This document shows, one piece after another, positions 31,191-40,015 of a stretch of 43,761 bases of DNA. Location of the stretch: the NCBI GenBank assembly GCA_034716235.1, contig JAYEHH010000014.1, positions 1-43,761 on the forward strand, in the 5' to 3' direction. The position numbers and the translations under genes are program-made. Every line of letters starts with the position of its first letter. Positions within the stretch are counted from its first letter, which is position 1. This DNA is from M55B174 sp034716235. Its GTDB lineage: Bacteria > Patescibacteriota > Minisyncoccia > CAIUEV01 > JAHKAQ01. The notes beneath the pieces were generated by a model. The model made no database searches and was not told the origin of the DNA. It saw only the letters and a list, made by a program, of their open reading frames with translations.

Positions 31191-31688
31191 TTAAGGAGTG
31201 GTTAGGCACCCACCATCTACCGAGCACCAACAAGATCCACCCACACATTTAAAAAACCCATTTGCGAAACCACTTGAGCATACTTCATATTCCGCGGTGC
31301 TAATGCCAGATCCATTAAAATCAGTACCCGCTCCTGTTGCAGGATTACTAAGAGTATCACAAGCACCTGATCCTCCAATTACATAGCTAATGTCAGCATT
31401 TGGTTTACTTGGTACATGTTTAACATAGGTCACTGTAGGACTTATATTGGTATTACTACTACTGTCAATAGAGCCACCTGCTATAACATCCACAGTAATT
31501 ACTCCATCGGTAGCTGACATTTCTATCCCTTTCATTATTTCTACCATATGAGCTCGCATCTGCGTTGCTACTGCTTTTTTTCTAGCTCTAGCAACTGCGA
31601 ACAGTACCACCGTTGCCAAAAGACCAATGATGGCCACTACTATCAACATCTCAATCAAGGTGAAACCTTTCTTGCTTTTGTTTTTCAT
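31191..31688 (-). CDS. Type IV pilin, probable major-pilin candidate
   Basis: The 165-aa prepilin has a class III leader: a short basic stretch MKNKSKKG, cleavage before F9, Glu at mature position 5 (FTLIEMLIVVAIIGLLATVV) and a long hydrophobic helix. The C-terminal domain contains five cysteines (SGACDT, YEVCSSG, FKCVGGSCWCSVDGGC is Cys-rich at the very end), suggesting disulfide stabilisation. It is alone between its own promoter with a large palindrome and a strong terminator, which fits a highly or separately regulated pilin. Confidence 0.92.
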   Translation of the reverse strand: MKNKSKKGFTLIEMLIVVAIIGLLATVVLFAVARARKKAVATQMRAHMVEIMKGIEMSATDGVITVDVIAGGSIDSSSNTNISPTVTYVKHVPSKPNADISYVIGGSGACDTLSNPATGAGTDFNGSGISTAEYEVCSSGFANGFFKCVGGSCWCSVDGGCLTTP

Positions 31689-31758
31689 TTTAGTTATTTT
31701 ATTTTCACTGATTAATATCTAAAAAATATAAATTTCAGAATCTTAACTTGTTTATATA

Positions 31759-31788
31759 ATTATACCCTCTTTCTATCTGAACGGTCAA
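31759..31788 (-). promoter_or_regulatory. Promoter of the 165-aa pilin gene
   Basis: On the minus strand TTGACC (31788-31783), 18 bp, TATAAT (31764-31759). The -35 box lies in the centre of the palindrome 31773-31803. The start codon is at 31688, giving a leader of roughly 65 nt. Confidence 0.7.
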
Positions 31789-31803
31789 GGACCGTTCAGA
31801 TAG
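31773..31803. promoter_or_regulatory. 14-bp perfect palindrome over the pilin -35 box, candidate operator
   Basis: CTATCTGAACGGTC (31773-31786), AAG, GACCGTTCAGATAG (31790-31803): perfect arms with a three-base centre. Neither side has a T-run, so it is not a typical terminator. It covers the -35 element of the pilin promoter, where a dimeric repressor or activator could bind. Confidence 0.6.
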
Positions 31804-31826
31804 TATTAGAGAATATTAATTTTATC

Positions 31827-32234
31827 TTACTCACAAACGGTAGTGTCTAATCCTTTTGTAACTGCAATAACTTTAGAAACTGAAGATGAATCTACACAGT
31901 AAATATCGCCTCCCGGCAAGGTGACTTCTGCCGCCCAACCATCATCAACATCGTCACAATTGAAAGTAGCTCCTCCGTGAGCTGATATACTCCCTGAAAT
32001 CTTTGTAGTCCCGGCATCAGCACAAAAACCAGTATAACTATTGGTGTTATCATCATAAAAAACCTGTCCTTGAGTTCTCAATTGAGTCATTTCACTTATA
32101 ATAGCTTTGTCCTTAGCTTTATTCTGCACGCTGTTATAAGAAATTAAAGCAATAGAAGCTAAAATTCCAATAATGGCAATCACCACTAAAAGCTCTACCA
32201 TAGTGAATCCTCTTTCTTTAATTTTTAGTTTCAT
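31827..32234 (-). CDS. Type IV pilin, second copy
   Basis: With ATG at 32234 the 135-aa prepilin starts MKLKIKERG and is cut before FTMVELLVVIAIIGILASIALISYNSVQ, with Glu5. I choose this start rather than the ATG at 32255 or the one between because it follows a strong Shine-Dalgarno (GGAGGTG) by eight bases. The globular part is small with three or four cysteines, including a terminal VCE. It follows pilC by about 50 bp and is probably the last gene of the long pil transcript. Its strong ribosome-binding site makes it a good candidate for the abundant subunit. Confidence 0.92.
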   Translation of the reverse strand: MKLKIKERGFTMVELLVVIAIIGILASIALISYNSVQNKAKDKAIISEMTQLRTQGQVFYDDNTNSYTGFCADAGTTKISGSISAHGGATFNCDDVDDGWAAEVTLPGGDIYCVDSSSVSKVIAVTKGLDTTVCE

Positions 32235-32286
32235 TTCATAATCACCTCCCCTCACTATTTATGAATAATATTCATAATCATTTTGA

Positions 32287-33495
32287 TTACATAGAACCTG
32301 CCATATCATAAATTGGCATAATAATAGCAGCTACTAAAATACCAGTTCCTACTCCTAGCACAATAATTAATAATGGTTCTATAATGGCAGTTAAGTTTTC
32401 CGTCAGATTGTTAACCTCTTTCGTATAAAAATTTTCAATATTTTCTAAAATTTCACTGGTGCGTCCCGCCTCTTCACCAATTTTAATCATTTGAGGAACC
32501 ATCTTGGGGAAAGCCTCTTCATTTTCAGTCATTCCTTCCGTCATACTTCTTCCTTTTTCAACCCCCTTCATAATCTTTACCATTAATCTTCTGTAAACCA
32601 CATTACCCATAACTTCAGACATAATTCGTAATGATTTTACAATAGAAACTCCTTCTTTAAGCAAAACTCCTAAATTTTCTGCAAAGAGCGCAATGTAAGA
32701 ATATTGGACCACAGTGCCAATAATAGGAATTTTAAGAACTATCATATCCATGTTTTCCTTTCCTGCTTCAGTTCTAAAATAATAAATCAAGCCTATCATT
32801 GATCCTATAAAGGCTATTAACATAGCCAGCCAATTAGCTGCCATAAAATCAGAAACAACAATTATGATTTGAGTTGTCCATGGTAAATCCACATTAGACT
32901 CTTTTAAAATAGTTGTAAGTTGAGGTAAAACTTTAACTGTCAAGAAAAAGAAAATGGCAACAAAGGCAGTTAGAATAACACCCGGATACATCATAGCCGA
33001 TTTTATTTTTCTTTGTAGCTCATAAGCTTTCTCTACATGATCTGCTAAATAATTAAGAGAATGTTGTAGATTACCCGACGATTCTCCACTTCTAATCACA
33101 CTAACAAAGAAACGGTCAAATTGTGCTGAATGTTCTTCTAGAGCTTCTGATAAAGAACTTCCTTCCTCTACTGTAGTCGCCATTTTTAGACAGATATTGC
33201 CCATAACTTTATTCCCAGCTTGATCCGCGATGGTCCGTAATGATCTAACAATAGGAACCTTAGAATCAATCAAAATTGCCAATTGTCGTGAAAAAACTAC
33301 TAAATCTTTTTGGGATACTTTATTGATTTTTTCCATTAAACTATTCAGAGGCCCTTCATCAGCAGCCGGTTCTAAATGAAAAACATTCAAATCATTTTTT
33401 TTCAAAGTTTCCATAGCCACTGATTCATCAGAAGCCTTGACTATTCCCGTTTGGATATTACCCTGTAAATTTTTAGCCTTGTATTTAAAATCCAT
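32287..33495 (-). CDS. pilC: Type IV pilus inner-membrane platform protein PilC
   Basis: PilC (GspF family) is the polytopic platform that couples the PilB/PilT ATPases to pilin insertion. The 402-aa protein has two GspF domains: the first around LVVFSRQLAILIDSKVPIVRSL, the second around YIALFAENLGVLLKEGVSIVKSL, each followed by membrane helices, with a last helix at IIVLGVGTGILVAAIIMPIYDM. I use ATG 33495; a TTG two codons earlier is possible. It follows pilT by 92 bp and precedes a pilin gene. Confidence 0.95.
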   Translation of the reverse strand: MDFKYKAKNLQGNIQTGIVKASDESVAMETLKKNDLNVFHLEPAADEGPLNSLMEKINKVSQKDLVVFSRQLAILIDSKVPIVRSLRTIADQAGNKVMGNICLKMATTVEEGSSLSEALEEHSAQFDRFFVSVIRSGESSGNLQHSLNYLADHVEKAYELQRKIKSAMMYPGVILTAFVAIFFFLTVKVLPQLTTILKESNVDLPWTTQIIIVVSDFMAANWLAMLIAFIGSMIGLIYYFRTEAGKENMDMIVLKIPIIGTVVQYSYIALFAENLGVLLKEGVSIVKSLRIMSEVMGNVVYRRLMVKIMKGVEKGRSMTEGMTENEEAFPKMVPQMIKIGEEAGRTSEILENIENFYTKEVNNLTENLTAIIEPLLIIVLGVGTGILVAAIIMPIYDMAGSM

Positions 33496-33587
33496 AAGCA
33501 ATGTTAAGCACCAATATTATTCTTAATAAGACAAATCTGTTCATAATTATTAATTTGCCATCCAAGAAAATATCGGTTAACTTATAA

Positions 33588-34664
33588 TTATTTTATTAAT
33601 AAATGAAGCATTTCTTTGTCCACTGTATATTTTTCTGCATCTTCTAATGTTATCACCTCTTCTTTTATCAAATTAGCCAAAGAGCGGTTAATAGAATGCA
33701 TCCCTTCTTTCAGGCTGGTTTCTAGAACATTGGGAATTTGGTGAATTTGATTTTCTCTAATTAAATTTTCTACCGCATCATTTTTAATCAGTACTTCTGT
33801 AGCCGGAACTCTTCCTCCACCTATTTTTGGTAAAAGCCTTAGAGAGCAAATTCCTTCCAAAACATTAGCTAGTTGCATTCTTATCTGATTTTGTTGAGCT
33901 CCAGAAAAACTACCTACAATTCTATCTACGGTTTGCCAAGAGTCATTAGTGTGAAGAGTGGAAAAAACAAGATGCCCTGTTTCGGCAGCCGTCAAAGCTG
34001 TTTCAATTGCTTCTAAATCGCGCATCTCTCCCAAAAGGATTACATTTATATCCTCTCTAAAACAAGATTTCAATCCATCATAAAAAGTTAATACATCTTG
34101 ACCAATTTCTCTTTGATTGATCAGACAAAGATCCTCTTTATAAACATATTCAACAGGATCTTCTATGGTGAGAATATGTTCTGTCCGGTTATGATTTATT
34201 TCATCAATTATAGCTGCCATCGTGGTAGATTTTCCGTGACCAGTAGGTCCTACAAAAAGTACCAACCCTTGAGAAAGTTTACTAAATTCATGAAGAACGG
34301 GAGGTAAATTTAACTCCTCAATAGCTCTAATTTTAGAACTAACAAGTCGATAGGCTCCACTCAAAACTCCTAATTGATGGAAAGCGTTTGCTCGAAAACG
34401 AGCTTTGTCTTCCAAACTAAAGGAAAAATCTACATTCTTATTTTTGTTTAGTTTATTCTGTTGCTCTGGAGGCATTACCGCTAGAATCAAGTTGGCTGCC
34501 TCTTCTTTAGTAAGCGGTTTTTCATTAGGCATAGAAACTAATGCCCCATCAATTCTTAAAATCGGTGGCTTACCTACGGAAATATGAAGATCAGATGCCC
34601 CTTGTTGGACCACTGCTTCTAAAAGTTGACGCATTTTATGACGAGTTTGTACATTAGAATCCAT
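33588..34664 (-). CDS. pilT: Twitching motility/retraction ATPase PilT
   Basis: PilT powers pilus retraction. Seen are the N-terminal QGASDLHISVGKPPILRIDGAL domain, Walker A as GPTGHGKSTT (about 137-146; most PilT have GPTGSGKST), the Asp box TIEDPVEYVY, Walker B VILLGEMRDLEAIETALTAAETGHLVFSTLHTND with the His box, and the C-terminal HSINRSLANLI segment close to the PilT AIRNLIRE motif. The start is ATG 34664 (358 aa); an in-frame TTG at 34679 would touch the upstream regulator gene. It lies between a CheY-like gene and pilC. Confidence 0.95.
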   Translation of the reverse strand: MDSNVQTRHKMRQLLEAVVQQGASDLHISVGKPPILRIDGALVSMPNEKPLTKEEAANLILAVMPPEQQNKLNKNKNVDFSFSLEDKARFRANAFHQLGVLSGAYRLVSSKIRAIEELNLPPVLHEFSKLSQGLVLFVGPTGHGKSTTMAAIIDEINHNRTEHILTIEDPVEYVYKEDLCLINQREIGQDVLTFYDGLKSCFREDINVILLGEMRDLEAIETALTAAETGHLVFSTLHTNDSWQTVDRIVGSFSGAQQNQIRMQLANVLEGICSLRLLPKIGGGRVPATEVLIKNDAVENLIRENQIHQIPNVLETSLKEGMHSINRSLANLIKEEVITLEDAEKYTVDKEMLHLLIK

Positions 34665-34683
34665 TTTAATATAAATCAATTAA

Positions 34684-35079
34684 TTAATTCTTTTTATTTT
34701 TCTTTAAAAAAATTTCTTCTATTTTACTAATAACTTCTTGAGGAGTAAATTGAGTTTTAATAATATAATCATTGGCCCCTAATTCTATAGCTTTTTCAAT
34801 ATGTTCCTTTTTACCTAAATTGCTAAGTACTATAACTGCCATTTTAAAATTGGGATTGTCCTTCAATTCTTTCAGAACAGCAAAACCATCTTTTTGAGGC
34901 ATTAAAATGTCCAAAAGCATTAAATCAAAAGAATTTTGATTTAGTTTTTCCATTGCCTTGTCTCCATCAGGAGCTAAATCTACTTCATAGCCTTGATTTT
35001 CCAACTCAACCATATAAATATCCGAAATAAAAGGATCGTCTTCCACAATAAGTACTTTTTTTAATTTTTTGGAAATCAT
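34684..35079 (-). CDS. CheY-like single-domain response regulator
   Basis: The 131-aa protein is a stand-alone receiver: acidic pocket E13-D14-D15, phosphoacceptor D57 in LMLLDILMPQKDGF, the conserved Ser in VIVLSNLG, and K in DYIIKTQFTP. There is no output domain. Its position between pilB and pilT suggests it tunes pilus extension or retraction by protein contact, as CheY/PilG/PilH-type proteins do. No cognate kinase is in the locus; the kinase at 14851 is a possible but unproven partner. Confidence 0.9.
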   Translation of the reverse strand: MISKKLKKVLIVEDDPFISDIYMVELENQGYEVDLAPDGDKAMEKLNQNSFDLMLLDILMPQKDGFAVLKELKDNPNFKMAVIVLSNLGKKEHIEKAIELGANDYIIKTQFTPQEVISKIEEIFLKKNKKN

Positions 35080-35138
35080 TTTTTATTATTTAGCCTTCTC
35101 TTTTTAATTATCCATTGTCTTGAAAATAAAACACCTGC

Positions 35139-36869
35139 TTACTTTTGGCCAATATCTTTCTGAATTGAAGGCTCTGAAACTGGAGAATCTTCAACTAAAA
35201 TTTCTTGTTCCGCTTCTATGGTTTTATCACTTCCATCATCTACAACCATTTGTTTTTCCCCTTCATTCCCTTCACTGGTAGCCTCTTCTACAAATTCAAT
35301 GCTGGTTTCTCCTTGCAATGCCTTGATTACACCGTCTTCTCTCATTAATGTAGCTCCTTGACGAATAAATTCCTTTTTTAAAGCTGCTGCTGTTAGATTA
35401 TCATCAATTATTTTTCTCATTTCTGCTCCGCACTCTACTACTTCAATGATTGCGACTCTTCCTTTAGTCCCCGTATTATTACACTTGGAGCAACCTTTAC
35501 CTTTCCAAACTTTAATATTATTCGGGTCAAAGTCGGGGATTCTTTCCTTTTTTTCCTTTTCAGAGACAAGCTTTAAACTATTCAGAATATACCTTTTCAT
35601 CTTATCTGTCGGTTCAACCTGTTCTCGACAATGTTTACAAACTTTTCTAACCAATCTTTGGGCGACTACTGCTCGCAAACTAGAAGATACTAAAAATGAT
35701 TCTACTCCCATATCTACTAAACGAGGAATAGCTCCTAAAGCATCGTTGGTATGTAGTGTAGAAAGAACTAAATGCCCAGTGAGAGCTGCATGAGTTACCA
35801 GTTCCGCCGTTTCACTATCTCTAATTTCTCCTACCATTATAATATCTGGATCTTGTCTTAAAATTGATCTTAAGCCTGAAGCAAAAGTAAAACCGATATC
35901 TGGACGAATCTGACTATGGCTAACACCTGGAATTTTATACTCTATTGGATCTTCTAAGGTAACAATATTTACACCAATCTTATTTAACTTTTTTAAAGCA
36001 GTAAAAATAGTAGTTGACTTTCCACTTCCTGTCGGTCCAGTAACCAGAATTGTACCGTACGGCTCCTTTATCCCTTGTTCTAAAACAGCTAGATTTCTCC
36101 CCGCCAACCCCAACCTTTCAAATTTATCCAACCCCGATTCTTTCTCTAGGATTCTCATCACCACTTTTTCTCCTTCTGCGGTAGGTAAAGTAGAAACACG
36201 CACATCTACTATTGTTTCCCCACCTTTTGCTTTTAAGCGACCATCTTGAGGTCTTCTTTTCTCATCAATTTTCAAATTTGACATAATCTTAATCCTAGAC
36301 ACTATGGCAGGAGCAATATCTCTTGACAGAGTAAATGTCTCATACAGATCGCCATCTAGTCTGTATCGAACTCTCAGGCTTTTTTCTTGAGGTTCAATAT
36401 GAATATCACTGGCTCCACCAACAATAGCATGTGTTAAAATAACATCTACAATTTTAGTAACCGGAGCTGACCCTAAATTTTTTAGATCAAGCTTTTTCTC
36501 CTTAGAGTCTTTTTTCCTTTCTTTGGCAATTTTCTTTTCCTGTTTTTCATAATCCTTAACGGCCTTATCGATTACTACATCTGGTTTGTCGTACCCCTCA
36601 AAAGCTTCCTTAAACACAGCTTCGGAAATTTTAGAAATTTCTAACTTTAATCCAAACTTACTACCAATAAAATGCAAGGCATTAAGGGCATCAATACTAT
36701 CAGGGCTAACCATGGCCACCTTTAATGTCTCCTTGGTCTTTTCAAAAACAATCATTTTATATTTGGCAGATGCTATCTTGGAAACAATTCTTAAGGTTTT
36801 ATAAGGAATTTCTTTCTCAGCTAAGGATATCTCTTGAACAGTATTAATTTTATTGTCACTAGCCACCAT
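35139..36869 (-). CDS. pilB: Type IV pilus assembly ATPase PilB
   Basis: PilB drives pilus polymerisation. The 576-aa protein has an N-terminal MshEN-like domain (1-120), a charged linker, the GASDIHIEPQEKSLRVRYRLDG motif, Walker A GPTGSGKST (about 277), the Asp box TLEDPIEYKI, Walker B PDIIMVGEIRDSETAELV, the His box GHLVLSTLHTNDA and a four-Cys zinc site (CKHC about 412, CSKC about 460). The last 60 residues are an acidic tail (SEGNEGEKQMVVDDGSD...) not typical of the family. It follows the 134-aa gene by 29 bp. Confidence 0.96.
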   Translation of the reverse strand: MVASDNKINTVQEISLAEKEIPYKTLRIVSKIASAKYKMIVFEKTKETLKVAMVSPDSIDALNALHFIGSKFGLKLEISKISEAVFKEAFEGYDKPDVVIDKAVKDYEKQEKKIAKERKKDSKEKKLDLKNLGSAPVTKIVDVILTHAIVGGASDIHIEPQEKSLRVRYRLDGDLYETFTLSRDIAPAIVSRIKIMSNLKIDEKRRPQDGRLKAKGGETIVDVRVSTLPTAEGEKVVMRILEKESGLDKFERLGLAGRNLAVLEQGIKEPYGTILVTGPTGSGKSTTIFTALKKLNKIGVNIVTLEDPIEYKIPGVSHSQIRPDIGFTFASGLRSILRQDPDIIMVGEIRDSETAELVTHAALTGHLVLSTLHTNDALGAIPRLVDMGVESFLVSSSLRAVVAQRLVRKVCKHCREQVEPTDKMKRYILNSLKLVSEKEKKERIPDFDPNNIKVWKGKGCSKCNNTGTKGRVAIIEVVECGAEMRKIIDDNLTAAALKKEFIRQGATLMREDGVIKALQGETSIEFVEEATSEGNEGEKQMVVDDGSDKTIEAEQEILVEDSPVSEPSIQKDIGQK

Positions 36870-36898
36870 TATTATTCATTTTGCTAATTAGCTTCAAC

Positions 36899-37303
36899 CT
36901 AAAAAGGATTAACTCTTCCTAGCGTGCTTTCATCAACTACAACGGGAAATTGTCCTTGACTTTTCAATTGTTGTAAGAACTTAATTGCTTTTTCATCTAA
37001 CCCATCAGGGATAAACAGACCACCTACAGTTATTCCACTAATCCTATCCTGATCTGAGCCTAAAGCAGAAACGGCCGTATTGGCAGGATTTCCTCCAGTA
37101 GAATTATTAGTTATTACCGATCCATTGGTCGCTATTTCAGAATTAGAGTTACTATTACCAGACGTAAGGAAAAAATAAACACCTACTCCAATTATTAAAG
37201 CCAAAACAGCAATCAAAATAATTATCTTTTTGCTTGAGTTTTGTTTAGATTCTTTTGGAGAAGCAGAATTATTGCCTCCTGGATTTTCAAAATTAAATTC
37301 CAT
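36899..37303 (-). CDS. Single-pass membrane protein of the pilus operon, unknown
   Basis: The 134-aa protein has a polar, Asn/Ser/Lys-rich N-terminus (1-25), one membrane helix (IIILIAVLALIIGVGVYFFL, about 27-46), a Ser/Asn/Thr-rich linker and a short conserved-looking C-terminal part (GGLFIPDGLDEKAIKFLQQLKSQGQFPVVVDESTLGRVNPF). Topology suggests the C-terminus outside the membrane. Position between pilO and pilB is where PilP sits in Gram-negative systems; PilP connects PilNO to the secretin, so a PilP-like tether in a secretin-less cell is a possible role, but no homology is claimed. Confidence 0.8.
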   Translation of the reverse strand: MEFNFENPGGNNSASPKESKQNSSKKIIILIAVLALIIGVGVYFFLTSGNSNSNSEIATNGSVITNNSTGGNPANTAVSALGSDQDRISGITVGGLFIPDGLDEKAIKFLQQLKSQGQFPVVVDESTLGRVNPF

Positions 37304-37341
37304 TAAAAACTAATTACTGTTTAAATACTCTAAAAAACTAA

Positions 37342-38031
37342 TTACATTTGTGGTGCTCTCTCCGTGGAATCTAAATCTGTACTTCCACGAGATGTATTCA
37401 AGGCTCTCTTTATATCTTCAGGCTTAATGGAGTCTTGTTTATAAACTTCTATAGTAATACTTGCCTTTAACGGAATAGCGGTTCCAGCTTCTCCTCCTTG
37501 TTGAGTACTCGCTGAAATATTTAAAGAAATTACATTAGCTAGACGATCAAGGATCTCCACTTGCTTAATAAATTTGTCAATATTCTCGTAGGATCCAGTC
37601 ACTTCCAGTTCTATTTGCATCGGTTGTGGCTGAGGCACGGAAAAACTTTGTTGGGGCTTTACTCCATCAGCCGTAAATTGTTGCGCAGTGGTTCCCACTT
37701 GCGTAACCTTACTTTCTACTAAGTTTACACTTTTATATGCTAAGGAGCTTTCTAAAATCATTGTCTCTAATTGGACGAGCAATGACTTAATGTCATTATC
37801 TAATGGAAGTGCAGACTTTAGTATCCCCAAATCGTCCTTTTTCATTTCGTACTCTTGTCTTAGGTTGGTTATGTTTTTAGTAACTTCAAGCTCAATATCC
37901 AATTCTTTTTGAGCATTAGGCAGATCTACGGTTCCAATCTTTCTCGCTTCTTTGTAGGTAGGAACCACCATCCAAATAACAATCACTAAGGAGAAAATAA
38001 GAGCGATAGGAAAAAATAGAAGTTTAATCAT
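37342..38031 (-). CDS. pilO: Type IV pilus alignment protein PilO-like
   Basis: The 229-aa protein has one N-terminal membrane helix (about 2-22), a coiled coil (30-75) and a ferredoxin-like domain (85-200: QLETMILESSLAYKSVNLVESKV ... IELEVTGSYENIDKFIKQVEILDRLANVISLNI), the PilO architecture. PilO pairs with PilN and links PilM to the pilus channel. Its ATG shares a base with the pilN stop (TAATG), so translation is coupled. The C-terminal tail (KRALNTSRGSTDLDSTERAPQM) is unstructured. Confidence 0.85.
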   Translation of the reverse strand: MIKLLFFPIALIFSLVIVIWMVVPTYKEARKIGTVDLPNAQKELDIELEVTKNITNLRQEYEMKKDDLGILKSALPLDNDIKSLLVQLETMILESSLAYKSVNLVESKVTQVGTTAQQFTADGVKPQQSFSVPQPQPMQIELEVTGSYENIDKFIKQVEILDRLANVISLNISASTQQGGEAGTAIPLKASITIEVYKQDSIKPEDIKRALNTSRGSTDLDSTERAPQM

Positions 38032-38771
38032 TAATTAGAATTTAAATTATTTAACTCTTCACTGGGAATTAAATTACCCGGATTTTCATTCTCTACACTA
38101 CTTGGTTCGCTAATATCGATTTCAACAGTATCTAACCCCTTTGGCTCATAAGCTAATCTTTCCATGGCTGTAGGTGCTAACACTAATGTCATTGTAAAAA
38201 CCAATCCTCTGTCCTCTAGAGAGATATCTCCAATAGTTATTGTTTCTATTTTTTCTGATTTTTCAAAAGCAACAATTTGTTTAGAAATATCATTTAAGCT
38301 AGAAGCGACCATTTCAATAACAACATTACTTTCTTTATTTTTTGCTACCGTAGAACTAGCTACTGATGTGCTTGATGCACCACTACTTTTGTTAATATCA
38401 TAATTAAAGGCACCCTCAATAGATGTGAAACGGATTGAAGGAAATGTTTTACCTGTGATTTCTCCAAGAAAGCCACTCCAGAATTTTTGTTTCTGAGAAA
38501 ATTCTCTCACAAAATTTAATTTAGTTGAGACACTTAGAAGTTCTGCTAGTTCATTAAAATTCCTCTGGCTCCTTTCTTGCTCAATCTTCTTCTCAACACT
38601 AGCCACTCTTCTTTCTTGAACCACTTTGTAAAAATAAACTGCTCCTAACATTCCTAAGGCTATAATAGGAACCAGAAAAGAAAAAGCCATTCCTTTCATA
38701 AGAAGCTTCTTCTGTTTTTTCTCTTTATAAATATTAGTTTGTTGTGCGAAGTCTATACCTTTTTCAGCCAC
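38031..38771 (-). CDS. pilN: Type IV pilus assembly protein PilN-like
   Basis: The 246-aa protein begins with MAEKGIDFAQQTNIYKEKKQKK, a cytoplasmic segment that in PilN binds PilM, then one membrane helix (about 27-48), a coiled coil and a ferredoxin-like periplasmic-side domain with a low-complexity SSGASSTSVASSTVAKN insert. The start codon is GTG; no ATG lies near. Order PilM-N-O supports the call more than sequence alone, since PilN proteins are poorly conserved. A promoter lies in the 127-bp gap before it. Confidence 0.8.
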   Translation of the reverse strand: MAEKGIDFAQQTNIYKEKKQKKLLMKGMAFSFLVPIIALGMLGAVYFYKVVQERRVASVEKKIEQERSQRNFNELAELLSVSTKLNFVREFSQKQKFWSGFLGEITGKTFPSIRFTSIEGAFNYDINKSSGASSTSVASSTVAKNKESNVVIEMVASSLNDISKQIVAFEKSEKIETITIGDISLEDRGLVFTMTLVLAPTAMERLAYEPKGLDTVEIDISEPSSVENENPGNLIPSEELNNLNSN

Positions 38772-38825
38772 GTTGTTATTTTTTATTTTTATTTAAATTT
38801 CATAATAATTATAATCCTTTAATCT

Positions 38826-38853
38826 ATTATAAAACTATTCTTTTTTTTGGCAA
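38826..38853 (-). promoter_or_regulatory. Internal promoter before pilN
   Basis: On the minus strand TTGCCA (38853-38848), 16 bp including an eight-A run, TATAAT (38831-38826). It would allow pilN and downstream genes to be expressed apart from pilM. Confidence 0.6.
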
Positions 38854-38898
38854 GGGTTTATCGTAAAATTCAAGATTTAATACTTGGTCATTCCCTTT

Positions 38899-39972
38899 CT
38901 AGCCCTTCATAGCTGTCCCGATGGCTACCGCTAACTCATTTTTAAAATTCTCTAAAATTGAACGGTCATCTTCTTTGAAATCTATTTGTGCCCAAGGATT
39001 TCCTTCTATAATTTCTAAATTTAATTTTTCTTGAAGATATGTTTCAAACCCCTTTAACTTAGAAGTGCCTCCAATAAGAATAACTTTTTTTACTTTTTTG
39101 TTAGAATTTTTTTGATTATAAATATCCAATGTTCTTTTTACTTCATGGATTATTCTATCTATCGTTGGCGTAATTAAATTTAATAATTGAGGATCTTCCA
39201 TCCCCCGTTCTCTTTTAAGATTATCTGCCCTAATAAAATCTATATTCATACCCCGAGATATGGTCTCAGAGATACTTCCTCCACCAATATCAATATTACG
39301 GGCGCCTCTCAGAAAACCGTCCGCTACAATTAAAGTATTGCAGACCCTAGAACCTATATCTAAAATAATAGTCGCCTCCTTACTATCCCCCACCAAACAA
39401 CGGATTAAAGCAAAACTTTCCACTTCTATTGAGCCTAAATTTAATTGAGAATTTCTAGCAATTGTTTCGTATTTTGCAATAGTATCTTTTGACACAGCCA
39501 TCAATAAAATTTTCATTTCCCCCTTTTTGTCTTTAGCTCTCATCCCTACGGATTTGATTTTCTGATCTTCATCAATAATATTCCAACCCAAGGAAACCTC
39601 TGAGAGAGGCACAGGGATATATTTCTTGGCTTCCGTTTCTAACTTCTCGGCAATTTTATCTTCTGGAATTTGTGGGATAACTAGAAATGAAACTAAACTA
39701 GAAAAGGCAGGAATAGAAAAAGAAACATCTCTAGATTCTATTTCTCCTTTTTGCAGAGCCAGGGTTAATATTTTTGAAACTTGTTTCCCTGCAATAATTT
39801 GATTACTGGTTTGGATAGATCCTTCTTTTAATCTGGCAATCACAAAATTTTTGAGGACTGGTTTGCCACCGGTTAGTTTTAAATGTACTATCTTAATGGC
39901 CGATGTTCCAATATCTACTCCAATAGACTCTTTGGCCGATTTGGCAAGAGAACCTTTTAAAAAATTAAACAT
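38899..39972 (-). CDS. pilM: Type IV pilus assembly protein PilM (actin-like ATPase)
   Basis: PilM is an actin-fold protein that binds the N-terminal peptide of PilN on the cytoplasmic side. The 357-aa protein has GVDIGTSAIKIVHLK (phosphate 1, D20), ATIILDIGSRVCNTLIV (phosphate 2), NIDIGGGSISETI and KKVILIGGTSKLKGFETYL (adenosine motif). It resembles FtsA/PilM rather than MreB. It is the first gene of the minus-strand pil arm, transcribed from a promoter whose -10 overlaps that of the minor-pilin arm. Confidence 0.94.
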   Translation of the reverse strand: MFNFLKGSLAKSAKESIGVDIGTSAIKIVHLKLTGGKPVLKNFVIARLKEGSIQTSNQIIAGKQVSKILTLALQKGEIESRDVSFSIPAFSSLVSFLVIPQIPEDKIAEKLETEAKKYIPVPLSEVSLGWNIIDEDQKIKSVGMRAKDKKGEMKILLMAVSKDTIAKYETIARNSQLNLGSIEVESFALIRCLVGDSKEATIILDIGSRVCNTLIVADGFLRGARNIDIGGGSISETISRGMNIDFIRADNLKRERGMEDPQLLNLITPTIDRIIHEVKRTLDIYNQKNSNKKVKKVILIGGTSKLKGFETYLQEKLNLEIIEGNPWAQIDFKEDDRSILENFKNELAVAIGTAMKG

Positions 39973-40015
39973 CTGATTCTAATTTATTTTTATTTCTAAT
40001 TATTATTTTAAAAAA

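Noticed and set aside
31773..31803. Palindrome as a rho-independent terminator between the two pilin genes
   Set aside because: No T-run follows on either strand, and a near-consensus promoter overlaps it; an operator is the better reading.
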